Below are positions 27,124 through 36,352 of a stretch of DNA of 64,000 nt, in pieces. Below the pieces are notes generated by a model, which was given only the letters and a program-made list of their open reading frames with translations, was not told the DNA's origin and made no database searches. The stretch spans positions 682,001 to 746,000 of the forward strand of contig NZ_CP011005.1 of NCBI RefSeq assembly GCF_000950575.1, given 5' to 3'. Within the stretch, counting starts at the first letter, position 1. Each line of letters begins with the position of its first letter. This DNA is from Psychromicrobium lacuslunae. GTDB lineage: Bacteria; Actinomycetota; Actinomycetes; Actinomycetales; Micrococcaceae. Both the position numbers and the translations under genes were made by a program.

Positions 27124-27933
27124 ATGGTTTTCGGGCGCGGTAAGCGATCAAAATCTCAGTCCAGTTCCGATACTGACGAACTCACAGCGAATGCTGAGAA
27201 TCAAACAGCAGAAGATGCCGCCGAGTCCGCAGAGGACGAAGCAGGTGCTGAGCAGTCAGAGGTTGAGCAGTCAGCGGAACGCGTGGTGGATCCCCTCGAC
27301 GAAATTTATGATCGTCAAGCACACGGACCTTTTGACGAAGACGAAGTCGAAGAACCAGAAGGCTATCTGAACCTCGGTGCCTTGCTGATAAAGTCCCACC
27401 CTGGGCTCCAATTGCGCCTAGAGGTTGAGGAAAGCACTCAGCGAGTGATTGCGGTGACCCTCGATTTGGATGGTTCTTCACTTCAGCTGCAGGGCTTTGC
27501 GGCGCCGCGTTCGGAACAGCTTTGGCCAGAGATCCGGGAGCAGATTGGCGACTCGGTGGAATCGCAGGGCGGCAATGTCGAGGAACTCGACGGCACGTTT
27601 GGACCCGAGGTGCTGGCAAAGCTCCCTGCTGAGGCCGCTGATGGCAGTAAGGGCTATCGGGTCGCTAGATTCATTGGCGTCGATGGTCCGCGCTGGTTCC
27701 TGCGTGGTGTGCTGGGCGGCCCAGCGGCGTTGGAAATTGAGGCAGCGAGCGATCTAGAAGCGCTGTTCCGCAGCGTTATTGTGGTTCGTGGCGACTCTCC
27801 GATGCCGCCTCGGGATCTGCTGCCGTTAGTGCTGCCGAAGGATGCGGTGGCAGAACCTGGCAACGGCCCGGCTAAGCCTGCGCCAGGGTTGTCGGCCCCC
27901 GAGCGTGGTCCGGAGATCACCGAGATTGGGTAA
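27124..27933 (+). CDS. DUF3710 family protein
   Basis: A 269-aa actinobacterial protein of unknown function encoded directly after dut, as in mycobacteria. The N-terminus is basic (MVFGRGKRSK) and then strongly acidic. The conserved core runs from about residue 55 to 235 (GPFDEDE, RFIGVDGPRWFLRGVLGGPAAL, IVVRGDSPMPPRDLLPLVLP). The stop overlaps the proposed start of the OB-fold gene. Confidence 0.88.
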   Translation: MVFGRGKRSKSQSSSDTDELTANAENQTAEDAAESAEDEAGAEQSEVEQSAERVVDPLDEIYDRQAHGPFDEDEVEEPEGYLNLGALLIKSHPGLQLRLEVEESTQRVIAVTLDLDGSSLQLQGFAAPRSEQLWPEIREQIGDSVESQGGNVEELDGTFGPEVLAKLPAEAADGSKGYRVARFIGVDGPRWFLRGVLGGPAALEIEAASDLEALFRSVIVVRGDSPMPPRDLLPLVLPKDAVAEPGNGPAKPAPGLSAPERGPEITEIG

Positions 27934-28327
27934 TCCAGCGGCTAAAACCGAGCTGAGCACGATTAGCCAGTTGCCGGAACGGGGCCGGGCGCTGGCACGT
28001 GGCTACATTGCCTCGATCACGATTCGCCCGGTCAATGAGTCGCCCGAGTTCTCTGCCATCGTCACCGATGTCGATAAGTATGCGCCAGGACAGCGTGCTG
28101 AACGAGCGCTTGAGCAGAAATCTCAGAAAGCGGCAGGCCAGAAGCCTGCTCGGGAGCGGAGCCGGCTTCGATTGGTCTGGCTCGGCCAGCGGCATGTGCC
28201 GGGCATCGACGCCGGCACCGAGGTGCGTTTTGAGGGCATGGTCGCTTTCCGCGATGGTCTACCCACTATTTTCAATCCTCGCTATGAGATCATCGGCAAA
28301 CCAGAATTTCAGGAGTATTCCTCGTGA
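27926..28327 (+). CDS. OB-fold nucleic-acid-binding domain protein
   Basis: A protein of about 133 aa that looks like a single OB fold (ALARGYIASITIRP, SRLRLVWLGQRHVPGI, TEVRFEGMVAF, PTIFNPRYEII). Proteins of this kind occupy the same place between DUF3710 and DUF3159 genes in related bacteria and may bind nucleic acid; the function is unproven. The frame is open from 27842, but a TTG at 27926 overlapping the preceding stop is the most economical start; GTG 27905 is the alternative. Confidence 0.75.
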   Translation: MGNPAAKTELSTISQLPERGRALARGYIASITIRPVNESPEFSAIVTDVDKYAPGQRAERALEQKSQKAAGQKPARERSRLRLVWLGQRHVPGIDAGTEVRFEGMVAFRDGLPTIFNPRYEIIGKPEFQEYSS

Positions 28328-29109
28328 CCGAAACGCAGCCCACTCCGGAACGACCTGAGCAGCCGGAGAGAACCGGGCAAGCTGCGCAAACTGAGCAGCC
28401 TGCCGAGCAGGCCAAAGAACTCAGCTTTGCCCAGTTGGCAGAGAGCTACGCGGCTAATTCCGGCTTGACCCGAAACGAGCACGGGCACATCGACCTGATG
28501 AAAGCCGTCGGTGGTTGGCGCGGACTAGCGGAGACGCTTTTGCCTGGGCTGGTGTTCCTGGTGAGCTTCATGATTTGGCAGCAGCTCACGGTGTCGATTA
28601 TCGCCGCCATCGTGGTCGGAGTAGTTTTCACCGCACTCAGATTGCTGCAAAAGGGCAGCGTTGTGCAAGCTTTTTCCGGTTTGGTAGGCATTGCAATTTG
28701 TGCCTTTTTCGCTCGCAGCACCGGCAATGCCCTTGATTACTATGTGCCGGGTTTCCTGATCAACATTGTCAGCATCGCCGTAGTGGGACTTTCACTCATT
28801 TTACGTTGGCCGATTACCGGCCTACTGTTTGGCTTCATCCGCGGCGAAAACCTGAGCTGGCGTGCCAAGCCGGAGCGGCGTCGAGCTTATATGTTGGCGG
28901 GATGGATCGTGCTGGCACTTTTTGTGCTTCGTTTGGCAGTCCAGGTGCCGCTCTACTTGGCCGAGAACTTGGCGGCACTCGGCGCCACCCGGTTAGCCAT
29001 GGGGGTTCCGCTCTATGCGCTGGCGCTCTGGCTAGCCTGGATGGTCTCCCGGCCCGCTGCGGCTGAACCTAGTCCTGCTGACCCCGCTGCGGAGCCAACA
29101 GCGACCTGA
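28324..29109 (+). CDS. DUF3159 family membrane protein
   Basis: A 261-aa protein starting on the GTGA overlap with the previous gene. A Gln/Glu-rich cytoplasmic N-terminus of about 40 residues is followed by the family domain with about six transmembrane helices (LLPGLVFLVSFMIW, GLVGIAICAFFARSTGNA, YVPGFLINIVSIAVVGLSLIL, MLAGWIVLALFVLRLAVQ). Function unknown, possibly a transporter or channel. Its last 41 nt overlap the convergent ceoC gene. Confidence 0.88.
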   Translation: MTETQPTPERPEQPERTGQAAQTEQPAEQAKELSFAQLAESYAANSGLTRNEHGHIDLMKAVGGWRGLAETLLPGLVFLVSFMIWQQLTVSIIAAIVVGVVFTALRLLQKGSVVQAFSGLVGIAICAFFARSTGNALDYYVPGFLINIVSIAVVGLSLILRWPITGLLFGFIRGENLSWRAKPERRRAYMLAGWIVLALFVLRLAVQVPLYLAENLAALGATRLAMGVPLYALALWLAWMVSRPAAAEPSPADPAAEPTAT

Positions 29110-29743
29110 GCTCGTCCTCGGCGGCAATGGTAGTGATGAAGAATAATTCATCGCCGCCGTCAATCACGTCATCGAGGCTTGGCGTGATGGGTGCTTCGTC
29201 CCGCAGAATGGCGACCAGGGTGGAGTCGGCAGGCCATTCGATGGAGCCAACCGTGGAACCGAGGAGCGGGGAATCTTGGGGCATGGTGAACTCCACCAGC
29301 GACGAGACCCCGGTTTGCAGAGTAAGCAGTCGGACCAGATCGCCGATTTCCACTGCCTCTTCAACTAGTGCGGTCATCAGCCGTGGCGTGTTCACCGCGA
29401 CGTCGACGCCCCAGGAGTCGTCGAACATCCAGTCGTTTTTAGGGTTGTTCACCCGGCCGACAGTGCGCCCGACGCCGAACTCGGTTTTCGCCAGTAGCGA
29501 GACGACCAGATTCACCTTGTCATCACCCGAAGCGGAAACCACTACGTCCGCCTCGTCGAGTTTCGCCTCACGTAGCGTGCTGATCTCGCAAGCATCGCCT
29601 ACTAGCCACCGAGCGCCGCGCAGCCCGCTGCGACCGATCACCTCGGGCTTGGGATCGATCAGCAAAATATCGTGCCCGTGGGAAAGTAACTCGCGGGCAA
29701 TGGAAGAACCGACGCTGCCCGCACCGGCAATCACGACTTTCAC
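29069..29743 (-). CDS. ceoC: TrkA-type potassium uptake regulatory protein CeoC
   Basis: Cytoplasmic regulator of K+ uptake. The 224-aa protein has an N-terminal Rossmann RCK/TrkA-N domain (VVIAGAGSVGSSIARELL, GxGxxG) binding NAD(H) or nucleotide, and a C-terminal TrkA-C domain (about 140-220). It overlaps the paralogous upstream gene by 4 nt. The pair corresponds to ceoB-ceoC of M. tuberculosis. Confidence 0.9.
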   Translation of the reverse strand: MKVVIAGAGSVGSSIARELLSHGHDILLIDPKPEVIGRSGLRGARWLVGDACEISTLREAKLDEADVVVSASGDDKVNLVVSLLAKTEFGVGRTVGRVNNPKNDWMFDDSWGVDVAVNTPRLMTALVEEAVEIGDLVRLLTLQTGVSSLVEFTMPQDSPLLGSTVGSIEWPADSTLVAILRDEAPITPSLDDVIDGGDELFFITTIAAEDELRSLLAPQRGQQD

Positions 29744-30414
29744 TCTGACTCCTTCGCCGGGGCGGTACCCAGGACGTGTTCAATTTCGGCACGCCGTGCA
29801 ACGTCGAGCATGACATGCACGGTGTCGCCCTGCTGATAGCTGGTCTCGTGATTGGGCAGAATGCCCTCACCGAAGCGGGTCAGGTAGGCCACGCGGACGC
29901 CGCTGAGCTTTTCCAGGTCTTCCAGACTGCGGCCGATCCAGCCGTCATGAAGGGAGACTTCGCTCAGAATCAGACGCCCCGAGGCTTCCCGGAAATCACC
30001 GGCGATGCTCTGCTCGGGCAGAATGCGGCGTAATACCTGATCGGCGCTCCAGCGCACCGCTGCGACCGTGGGGATCCCGAGCCGCTGGTAAATTTCGGCG
30101 CGACCCGGATCGTAGATTCTTGCCACTACATGCTCCACGTGAAAGGTCTCCCGCGCGACGCGGGTGGCCAATACATTGGAGTTATCGCCGCTGGAGACCG
30201 CCGCGAAGGCGTAAGCCTGCTCGATATCGGCTTGTTTGAGGGTCTCCCGGTCGAAGCCGATTCCGGTGACCTTACGGCCGCTGAAGTTCTTCCGCAGCCG
30301 CCTGAACGCCCGGTCATCTTGGTCGATGATGGCGACAGTGTGGCCGGAGTCTTCCAGCGTGTGAGCCAGTGTGGCGCCAACCCGGCCACAGCCCATGATC
30401 ACGTAATGTGCCAC
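29740..30414 (-). CDS. ceoB: TrkA-type potassium uptake regulatory protein CeoB
   Basis: A 224-aa paralogue of the downstream gene: TrkA-N with HYVIMGCGRVGATLAHTLE and NSNVLATRVARETF, then TrkA-C. It starts at GTG with AGAAGAGA upstream. It is divergent from the KimA-like importer at 30524, so these two subunits probably regulate that transporter. No TrkH/KtrB pore gene is nearby. Confidence 0.9.
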   Translation of the reverse strand: MAHYVIMGCGRVGATLAHTLEDSGHTVAIIDQDDRAFRRLRKNFSGRKVTGIGFDRETLKQADIEQAYAFAAVSSGDNSNVLATRVARETFHVEHVVARIYDPGRAEIYQRLGIPTVAAVRWSADQVLRRILPEQSIAGDFREASGRLILSEVSLHDGWIGRSLEDLEKLSGVRVAYLTRFGEGILPNHETSYQQGDTVHVMLDVARRAEIEHVLGTAPAKESE

Positions 30415-30523
30415 TGGATCTCTTCTTTCTCGGTTCGGTCAATTGCTCGATGAGACCCGGGCGAGTGAGAACGCACGAGAGGCATCGCAGCCAATTGTAG
30501 GCATAGATATGTAGAGTAATGAC

Positions 30524-32500
30524 GTGCTGACCTTTCTCAACGCCCTGAAACGGGTTGTGGTGGGCAGGCCGTTCCGTAATGACCGGCTCGCTCACACCCT
30601 TTTGCCGAAGCGAATTGCGCTGCCGATCTTTGCCTCGGATGCGCTTTCTTCGGTGGCTTACGCGCCCGATGAAATCTTGCTGACGCTGGCTTTGGCGGGA
30701 GCAGCAGCGGTGACTATTTCGCCGCTGGTCGGCCTGGCGGTGATGATTGTGCTGATCACCGTGGTCGCTTCCTACCGGCAGAATGTGCATGCTTATCCTT
30801 CCGGTGGCGGTGATTACGAGATCGCAAACACCAATCTGGGCAAATCGGCTGGCTTGACGGTGGCTTCGGCGTTGCTGGTGGACTATGTGCTCACGGTGGC
30901 AGTGTCGATGTCCTCGGCAGCTAATTACCTCACCTCGGCGATTCCCGGGTTACATGGCACCCAGGCTTGGATAGCGGTGATCGGCGTAGTGGTGCTGGCT
31001 TTGGTCAACCTGCGTGGCATTAAAGAAGCAGGTAGCGTTTTTGCGGTGCCGACGTATATCTTCATGGTCTGCATCCTGGGGATGACGGCGGTCGGCATTT
31101 TTCAGGCGATTACCGGTAATCTTGCTCGGGCGCCCAGTGCGGCCTTCGAGATTGTCCCGGTGCCAGAGTACGAACAGGGCATTGTTGGGCTGGCCGGAGC
31201 GTTTCTGCTACTCCGGGCGTTCTCCTCCGGCGCGGCCGCGCTGACCGGTGTTGAGGCGATTAGCAATGGTGTGCCGAACTTCCGTAAACCGAAATCCAAG
31301 AATGCTGCCACCACCTTGCTGCTGCTCGGGGCCATTGCGGCAGCCATGCTGGCCGGTATTTTGTACCTGGCGAACGCCACCGGCGTGCATATTGTGCAAG
31401 ATCCCGCCAAGGAGTTCTTGGTCAATGGCCAACCGCTGCCCGAAGGTTATGTGCAGAATCCGGCGATCAGCCAGATCGCCCAAACCATCTTCGGAGCGGG
31501 CTCGATTCCGTTCTTTATCATTGTCGCTGCCACCGGTGTGATCTTGGTCTTCGCCTCAAATACCGCGTTCAACGGCTTCCCAGTGCTGGCCTCAATTCTG
31601 GCCCAGGACGGTTATCTGCCGCGGCAGTTACGCACCCGTGGCGACCGGCTGGCCTACAGCAATGGTGTGCTGGCGCTGGCCGTTGGGGCAATCATCTTGA
31701 TCATCGCCTTCAATGCCGATGTCACCAAGTTGATCCAGCTCTATATCGTCGGGGTGTTTATTTCCTTCACCGCGAGTCAGCTCGGCATGATCAGACACTG
31801 GGGGAGAGCGCTCAAGCTGGTCAAAGACCGGCCAGCCAAACTGCGCATCATTAAGTCACGGACCATTAACACCATCGGTTTCCTGATGACCTTGACCGTT
31901 TTGGTGATTGTGCTGATTACCAAGTTCGAACAGGGCGCCTGGATTGCCTTGCTGGCGATGGCGGTGCTTTTCCTGGTGATGGGCAGCATCCAAAGGCACT
32001 ATAACAATGTGGCCCGCGAGCTTGCGGTGGACGAGGATGCCTCGCCGCGCGCCCTGCCGACCAGGGTGCATGCGGTATTGCTGGTATCACATGTGCGTAA
32101 ACCAGTGCTGCGAGCGTTGGCCTTCGCTCGGGCCTCTAGGCCGTCTCAATTGGACGCCATCACGGTCGATATTGACTCCGAGGAAACCGAGAAGACGGTA
32201 GAAACCTGGGAGAAGCTGGAGATTCCGGTGCCATTGACGGTGCTGGCCAGCCCTTATCGGGAAACCGTGACGCCGATCATGGAGTACGTGAAGAACATTC
32301 GCCGTGACTCACCACGCGATCTGGTGGTGGTCTACATCCCCGAATATGTGGTGGGTAAGTGGTGGGAGCAGCTAGTACATAACCAAACAGCGCTGCGGAT
32401 CAAGACTCGTTTGCATTTCGAACCAGGTGTGATGGTGGCCAGTGTGCCGTGGCAACTTGCCTCTTCCGAGGCTGCGCGTCGTTCGCAGGAGCTGCTCTAG
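30524..32500 (+). CDS. KimA-like potassium importer / APC-superfamily permease
   Basis: A 658-aa integral membrane protein with about 12 transmembrane helices and a soluble C-terminal domain of about 180 residues. It matches the KUP-type importer KimA (YdaO) of Bacillus in signature positions: FASDALSSVAYAPDEIL, SYRQNVHAYPSGGGDYEIA and LLVDYVLTVAVSMSSAANYL. Its place next to ceoBC supports K+ import. TAGAGT (30512-30517) lies 6 nt before GTG 30524, so the mRNA is leaderless and there is no room for a c-di-AMP riboswitch such as controls kimA in Bacillus. Directly followed by the RNA methyltransferase gene. Confidence 0.87.
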   Translation: MLTFLNALKRVVVGRPFRNDRLAHTLLPKRIALPIFASDALSSVAYAPDEILLTLALAGAAAVTISPLVGLAVMIVLITVVASYRQNVHAYPSGGGDYEIANTNLGKSAGLTVASALLVDYVLTVAVSMSSAANYLTSAIPGLHGTQAWIAVIGVVVLALVNLRGIKEAGSVFAVPTYIFMVCILGMTAVGIFQAITGNLARAPSAAFEIVPVPEYEQGIVGLAGAFLLLRAFSSGAAALTGVEAISNGVPNFRKPKSKNAATTLLLLGAIAAAMLAGILYLANATGVHIVQDPAKEFLVNGQPLPEGYVQNPAISQIAQTIFGAGSIPFFIIVAATGVILVFASNTAFNGFPVLASILAQDGYLPRQLRTRGDRLAYSNGVLALAVGAIILIIAFNADVTKLIQLYIVGVFISFTASQLGMIRHWGRALKLVKDRPAKLRIIKSRTINTIGFLMTLTVLVIVLITKFEQGAWIALLAMAVLFLVMGSIQRHYNNVARELAVDEDASPRALPTRVHAVLLVSHVRKPVLRALAFARASRPSQLDAITVDIDSEETEKTVETWEKLEIPVPLTVLASPYRETVTPIMEYVKNIRRDSPRDLVVVYIPEYVVGKWWEQLVHNQTALRIKTRLHFEPGVMVASVPWQLASSEAARRSQELL

Positions 32501-33811
32501 ATGGAGCTAGCCGAAGTTACCGTCGGTGCGGTCGCGCACGGCGGGCATTTTGTCGCGCGGGATCAGGGTCGGGTCATTTTTGTCAGGCACGCGCTACCCG
32601 GTGAGCGGGTGCGGGTGGCGTTGCGCGAAGCGGCCGAGGGGGACCGGTTCTGGCGCGGCGATGTGGTTGAGGTGCTGGAGTCGGCGGCGGCCCGGCGTGA
32701 GCACTTCTGGCCCGTGGCAGATTCGCTGAAGGCCTATTCTGATGGTGTTTTGCCCGTCGGCGGGGCCGAATTTGGCCATATTGATCGCAGTTTTCAACGT
32801 GAGTTGAAGCAGCTGGTGCTGACTGAACAGTTGCAGCGTTTGGCCGGTTTGGAGCGGGTTACCGAGGTGGAAGAGGTGCCGGGAGAGAGCGCCGACGGCT
32901 TGGCCTGGCGCAGTCGAACTGGTTTCGCGGTTACCCCTGATGGTCGACTCGGCATGCATGCGCACCGTTCGCACCAGGTAGTAGCTGTGCAAGACATGCC
33001 GCTCGCAGTGTCCGGCATCCGGGAGCTATCCTTTTGGGACCTTGATTTTAGTGGCCTGGAGCGAGTGGAAGTGGCCGCACCGACCTCCGGTGATGGCCCG
33101 TTGGTGTTGCTGGCCGGCGCCAAGGCGGCAGCGAATCGGGTTGCTGTGGAGCTCCCTGAGGAGGTTTCCGCGGCGCATTGGGATCCGGAGCGCTCGCGAG
33201 TCTCCGCCTTGCGCGGACGTCCTTGGCTGCGGGAAGAAGCGTTGGGGCGCGAATTCAGGGTCAGCGGGGATGGCTTCTGGCAGATTCACCGGAAGGCGCC
33301 TGAGACCTTGGGTGGCGCGGTGCGAGGGATGCTCGAAGGGTTTTTGCGGCCGGGTGCGCGGGTAGCGGATTTGTATGCTGGCGCTGGCTTGTTTAGCGGG
33401 CTGCTTGCCGACGCCGTCGGGGTTACCGGTGAGGTACTCTCGGTGGAGGGCTCCCCGGTGACCTCAAAGGACGCGGTCCGAAACTTCGATGGTGAGCCGC
33501 AGGTGCTGGTGCGGCCCGGCCGGGTGGAGCGGGTACTGGCTGCCGCGGCGCGTTCCGGTTCAGCGGGTAGTCAGCTCGACGCGGTGGTGCTCGACCCACC
33601 ACGGGCCGGGGCGGGTAAGAATGTGGTGCGGCAAATCGTCGCCAGCGGGCCGCGCGCGGTGGCTTATGTGTCCTGCGATCCGGCGTCGTTCGCTCGGGAT
33701 GTCGGCTACTTTGCTGCCGCGGGCTGGCAGCTGGCTGAGTTGCGGGCCTTCGATTTGTACCCGCATACGCATCACCTAGAAACCGTGGCGTTGCTGGTGC
33801 CGGGGACGTAG
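32501..33811 (+). CDS. TRAM-domain class I SAM-dependent RNA methyltransferase (TrmA/RlmCD-like)
   Basis: A uridine-C5 methyltransferase of the TrmA/RumA family acting on rRNA or tRNA. The 436-aa protein has an N-terminal TRAM domain (TVGAVAHGGHFVARDQGRVIF), then a SAM domain with VADLYAGAGLFSGLLA, VVLDPPRAGAG and the catalytic-Cys motif YVSCDPASFARD. No cysteine cluster for an Fe-S centre is seen between TRAM and the catalytic domain. The ATG follows the stop of the KimA-like gene immediately, so translation is probably coupled. Confidence 0.88.
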   Translation: MELAEVTVGAVAHGGHFVARDQGRVIFVRHALPGERVRVALREAAEGDRFWRGDVVEVLESAAARREHFWPVADSLKAYSDGVLPVGGAEFGHIDRSFQRELKQLVLTEQLQRLAGLERVTEVEEVPGESADGLAWRSRTGFAVTPDGRLGMHAHRSHQVVAVQDMPLAVSGIRELSFWDLDFSGLERVEVAAPTSGDGPLVLLAGAKAAANRVAVELPEEVSAAHWDPERSRVSALRGRPWLREEALGREFRVSGDGFWQIHRKAPETLGGAVRGMLEGFLRPGARVADLYAGAGLFSGLLADAVGVTGEVLSVEGSPVTSKDAVRNFDGEPQVLVRPGRVERVLAAAARSGSAGSQLDAVVLDPPRAGAGKNVVRQIVASGPRAVAYVSCDPASFARDVGYFAAAGWQLAELRAFDLYPHTHHLETVALLVPGT

Positions 33812-33903
33812 CATCCGGCTAAGGATTGGATCTTGAGCAGGGGCGAGCTACTCAAGCCAGAGCAGAAGGCCTGCCCAGGGTTTTTTACAGCAGAGATCGT
33901 TAC

Positions 33904-35271
33904 CTAGACCCGAAAGTAAAGATTCCGTCGTGGTTTCTGTTCCGGGTCGATCCAGGGTGGTGGCAGGAACTCTGGAATACCTGCCGTTATCTGCAGTTTC
34001 CATTCCTCTTGGTGGATCAGATGATGATGCCTGTTGCAGAGTAACGCTCCATTGCTGACCGCGCTTTCGCCGCCACGACTCCACCAATTCACATGATGAG
34101 CCTCGCACCAGCCGGCCGGGATGGTGCATTCAGGGAAGCTGCAACCACCGTCCCGGCTTAGCAGAGCCGCGCGCTGCCCGGGGCTGAATAGCCGACGTTT
34201 GCGACCGAGGTCGAGGACTTCACCGTGACCGCCCAGCAGCACCGGGATGACCTCGGCATCGCAGGCAATTCGGCGAATAGTCTGCGGCGGCACCGGGCCC
34301 GTGAACTGCTGTTTTGCCGTGCCACTGTGCTTGAGCTGGCCGAGCAACTCTTGGTAACCGATGGTGACGTGGACCTGAGGTCGCTGGCCGCCGGTCGCGG
34401 GGAGCTGGCTGGTGCTGAGTGCGGCACCGAGGGCGCTGACTAAGGCATCTAGTTCGCGTTGAGCCCGACTGCGAGAATCGATTGCCTCCGCGGATCGGTT
34501 GACGCGAGGGTTGCTGCCAGCGTTCAGCACGGTGAGTAACGTCTCGGTCTGAGACTGGTCGGCAAAAATCTTGAAGAGGGTCAGCCCCCGATGTTCACGA
34601 TCCTTGAAGATTCCTTGCCGATGCCGCAACTCGGCCTCGTCTGGAAGCGTGCCGTCTTGATCGATGACGGTATCCCAGCGCCGAATAATGGTGCGCAGGA
34701 AATCGATGTCATGATCTCGCATGGTGCGGACGAGGCTTTTCTCCATATCAGCCAGTAGCTCCGTGCGGTGCAGATTGGCGGCAGTGGCATCTTCACCCGC
34801 CCGAACAGCAGCGGTGAGGTTTGCAGAGGTTTTCACGCTTGCCTCTTCTAAGGCTTTGACCGCGACGCCAGCGGTGCGGGAATCAACGGTGCCAGTCCGC
34901 ACTAGTTCGGCAAGATTATTGAAGGGTGGATCGAGGGGAGCGGCGGTCAATGACCGGCTGGGGAGTAATTGCGCGGCAAGTTCGATCCGCCGACGCGCTT
35001 CGGCCCGGGTGATCTGTAGCCGAGCCTGCAAGAGCTCGCCTGGTTTGCTTTTGGCTTCGATATTGAGATTCTGTTCGACGGCCTGGGCAACCAAAAGCTG
35101 AGCATATTCGGTGAGGTGATGGATTTGCTCAACCATCGTCGCGGTTTTCAAAGTTTCCGCTTCGGATAATTGTGAAAGACGAAATGTTTCACCGGAGATC
35201 CAATTGCTGAGCAATTGGTGGATGCGCTCCAATTCGACCTGAGTCGTCTCGGGTATTAGTAGCGCTTCCAT
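33904..35271 (-). CDS. HNH endonuclease with DUF222 domain
   Basis: A 455-aa protein of the DUF222-HNH (13E12-repeat-like) family, which is expanded in actinobacteria and often linked to mobile DNA. DUF222 covers roughly residues 30-330. The C-terminus has an HNH nuclease site, CSFPECTIPAGWCEAHHVNW then LLCNRHHHLIHQEEW, with the Cys and His ligands intact. A perfect TATAAT (minus strand, 35278-35283) lies 6 nt before the ATG, giving a leaderless start. It marks the left edge of the accessory region next to the IS array. Confidence 0.9.
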   Translation of the reverse strand: MEALLIPETTQVELERIHQLLSNWISGETFRLSQLSEAETLKTATMVEQIHHLTEYAQLLVAQAVEQNLNIEAKSKPGELLQARLQITRAEARRRIELAAQLLPSRSLTAAPLDPPFNNLAELVRTGTVDSRTAGVAVKALEEASVKTSANLTAAVRAGEDATAANLHRTELLADMEKSLVRTMRDHDIDFLRTIIRRWDTVIDQDGTLPDEAELRHRQGIFKDREHRGLTLFKIFADQSQTETLLTVLNAGSNPRVNRSAEAIDSRSRAQRELDALVSALGAALSTSQLPATGGQRPQVHVTIGYQELLGQLKHSGTAKQQFTGPVPPQTIRRIACDAEVIPVLLGGHGEVLDLGRKRRLFSPGQRAALLSRDGGCSFPECTIPAGWCEAHHVNWWSRGGESAVSNGALLCNRHHHLIHQEEWKLQITAGIPEFLPPPWIDPEQKPRRNLYFRV

Positions 35272-35373
35272 ATGAAAATTATACTAGAAAATAGTTTCGA
35301 AGAGAAGGGTTATATCGATAAATAATAGAATATATGTATTGGATATCTGCTTTAGTGAAGTAAGCTCGACTTT

Positions 35374-36336
35374 ATGGGTTCCGCTGGTGATGACGTGGTG
35401 GCTGGTGTTGATTATCCGGCTGATTTTGGGCAGTTTCAGGACTGGTTCAGCACTGATGAGGCGTGTTTTGAGTATTTAGCTCACCTGCGGTGGCCTGATG
35501 GCTTTGCTTGCCCTCGGTGTGCTGGTCTGGACGCGTGGGCGACCGCTAGTGGTTTGTGGATGTGTCGGAATTGTGGGAGACGGACATCGGTCACGTCTGG
35601 AACATTATTTGATCGGACGAGAACACCGTTACGGACGTGGTTCGCTGCGGTTTGGTTTGTCACGGCTCAGAAGAACGGAGTCTCGGCTCTCGGATTGCAA
35701 CGCGTTCTGGGGCTGCGTTCCTACGAAACCGCGTGGGCGTGGATGCACAAACTCCGTAGGGCGATGGTCATGCCAGAGCGAGAGCTCCTTGGCGGCACAG
35801 TGGAGGTTGATGAATCTTATATCGGGGGCATTAGCCGTGGTAAAACCGGGCGATCTACCGACAAAGTGCCGGTGATGAGCGCCGCTGAGAACCTGGGTCG
35901 TAACCGTATCGGGCGGATCAGGATGGAACCAACAACGCCAGAATCGCTACCGTTGGTGAAATTCGCTCAAAGAGTCATAGTGGCTGGGTCAGTGATCAAA
36001 ACTGACGGAGCCCAAGAACTCCGGCGATTGGGAAACCTGGGGTTTCAGCACAAGTTCTACACTCAGCTAGGCTCGAGCACCCCAGCCCATATTGATCTGC
36101 CCGCGGTTCATATGGTCGCTTCGCAACTCAAACGCTGGATGCTAGGTACCATGCACTATGGAGCGTCATCCGATCATTTCGGCTACTATCTTGACGAGTT
36201 CACGTTCCGCTTCAATCGTCGCGCGGCAAACAGTCGCGGACTGCTTTTCTACCGTCTTCTCCATCAAGCCGTGCGCACAGAACCGAGACCTCTCAACGAG
36301 TTGGTTAGCTCCGAGAACAACAAATACCTGAAATAA
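35374..36336 (+). CDS. IS1595-family transposase
   Basis: An apparently intact 320-aa DDE-type transposase. It has an N-terminal zinc ribbon (FACPRCAGLDAW, WMCRNCGRRTSVTSGTLF), a first catalytic Asp in VEVDESYIGGISRGKTGRS, a second in VIKTDGAQELRRL, and the VASQLKRWMLGTMHYG segment where family members usually carry an Asn or Glu in the third catalytic position; here Gln stands in SQLKRW. Starts 40 nt inside the left end. The passenger DUF1232 gene follows by 16 nt. Confidence 0.93.
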   Translation: MGSAGDDVVAGVDYPADFGQFQDWFSTDEACFEYLAHLRWPDGFACPRCAGLDAWATASGLWMCRNCGRRTSVTSGTLFDRTRTPLRTWFAAVWFVTAQKNGVSALGLQRVLGLRSYETAWAWMHKLRRAMVMPERELLGGTVEVDESYIGGISRGKTGRSTDKVPVMSAAENLGRNRIGRIRMEPTTPESLPLVKFAQRVIVAGSVIKTDGAQELRRLGNLGFQHKFYTQLGSSTPAHIDLPAVHMVASQLKRWMLGTMHYGASSDHFGYYLDEFTFRFNRRAANSRGLLFYRLLHQAVRTEPRPLNELVSSENNKYLK

Positions 36337-36352
36337 GAAAAGGAAGATCCTG

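Noticed and set aside
30415-30523. c-di-AMP (ydaO-type) riboswitch before the KimA-like gene
   Set aside because: The TAGAGT box 6 nt before the GTG leaves no transcribed leader, and no riboswitch-like structure is seen.
33812-33903. Rho-independent terminator before the T6 run at 33881-33886
   Set aside because: Only weak 5-6 bp stems with long loops precede the T run; not convincing.
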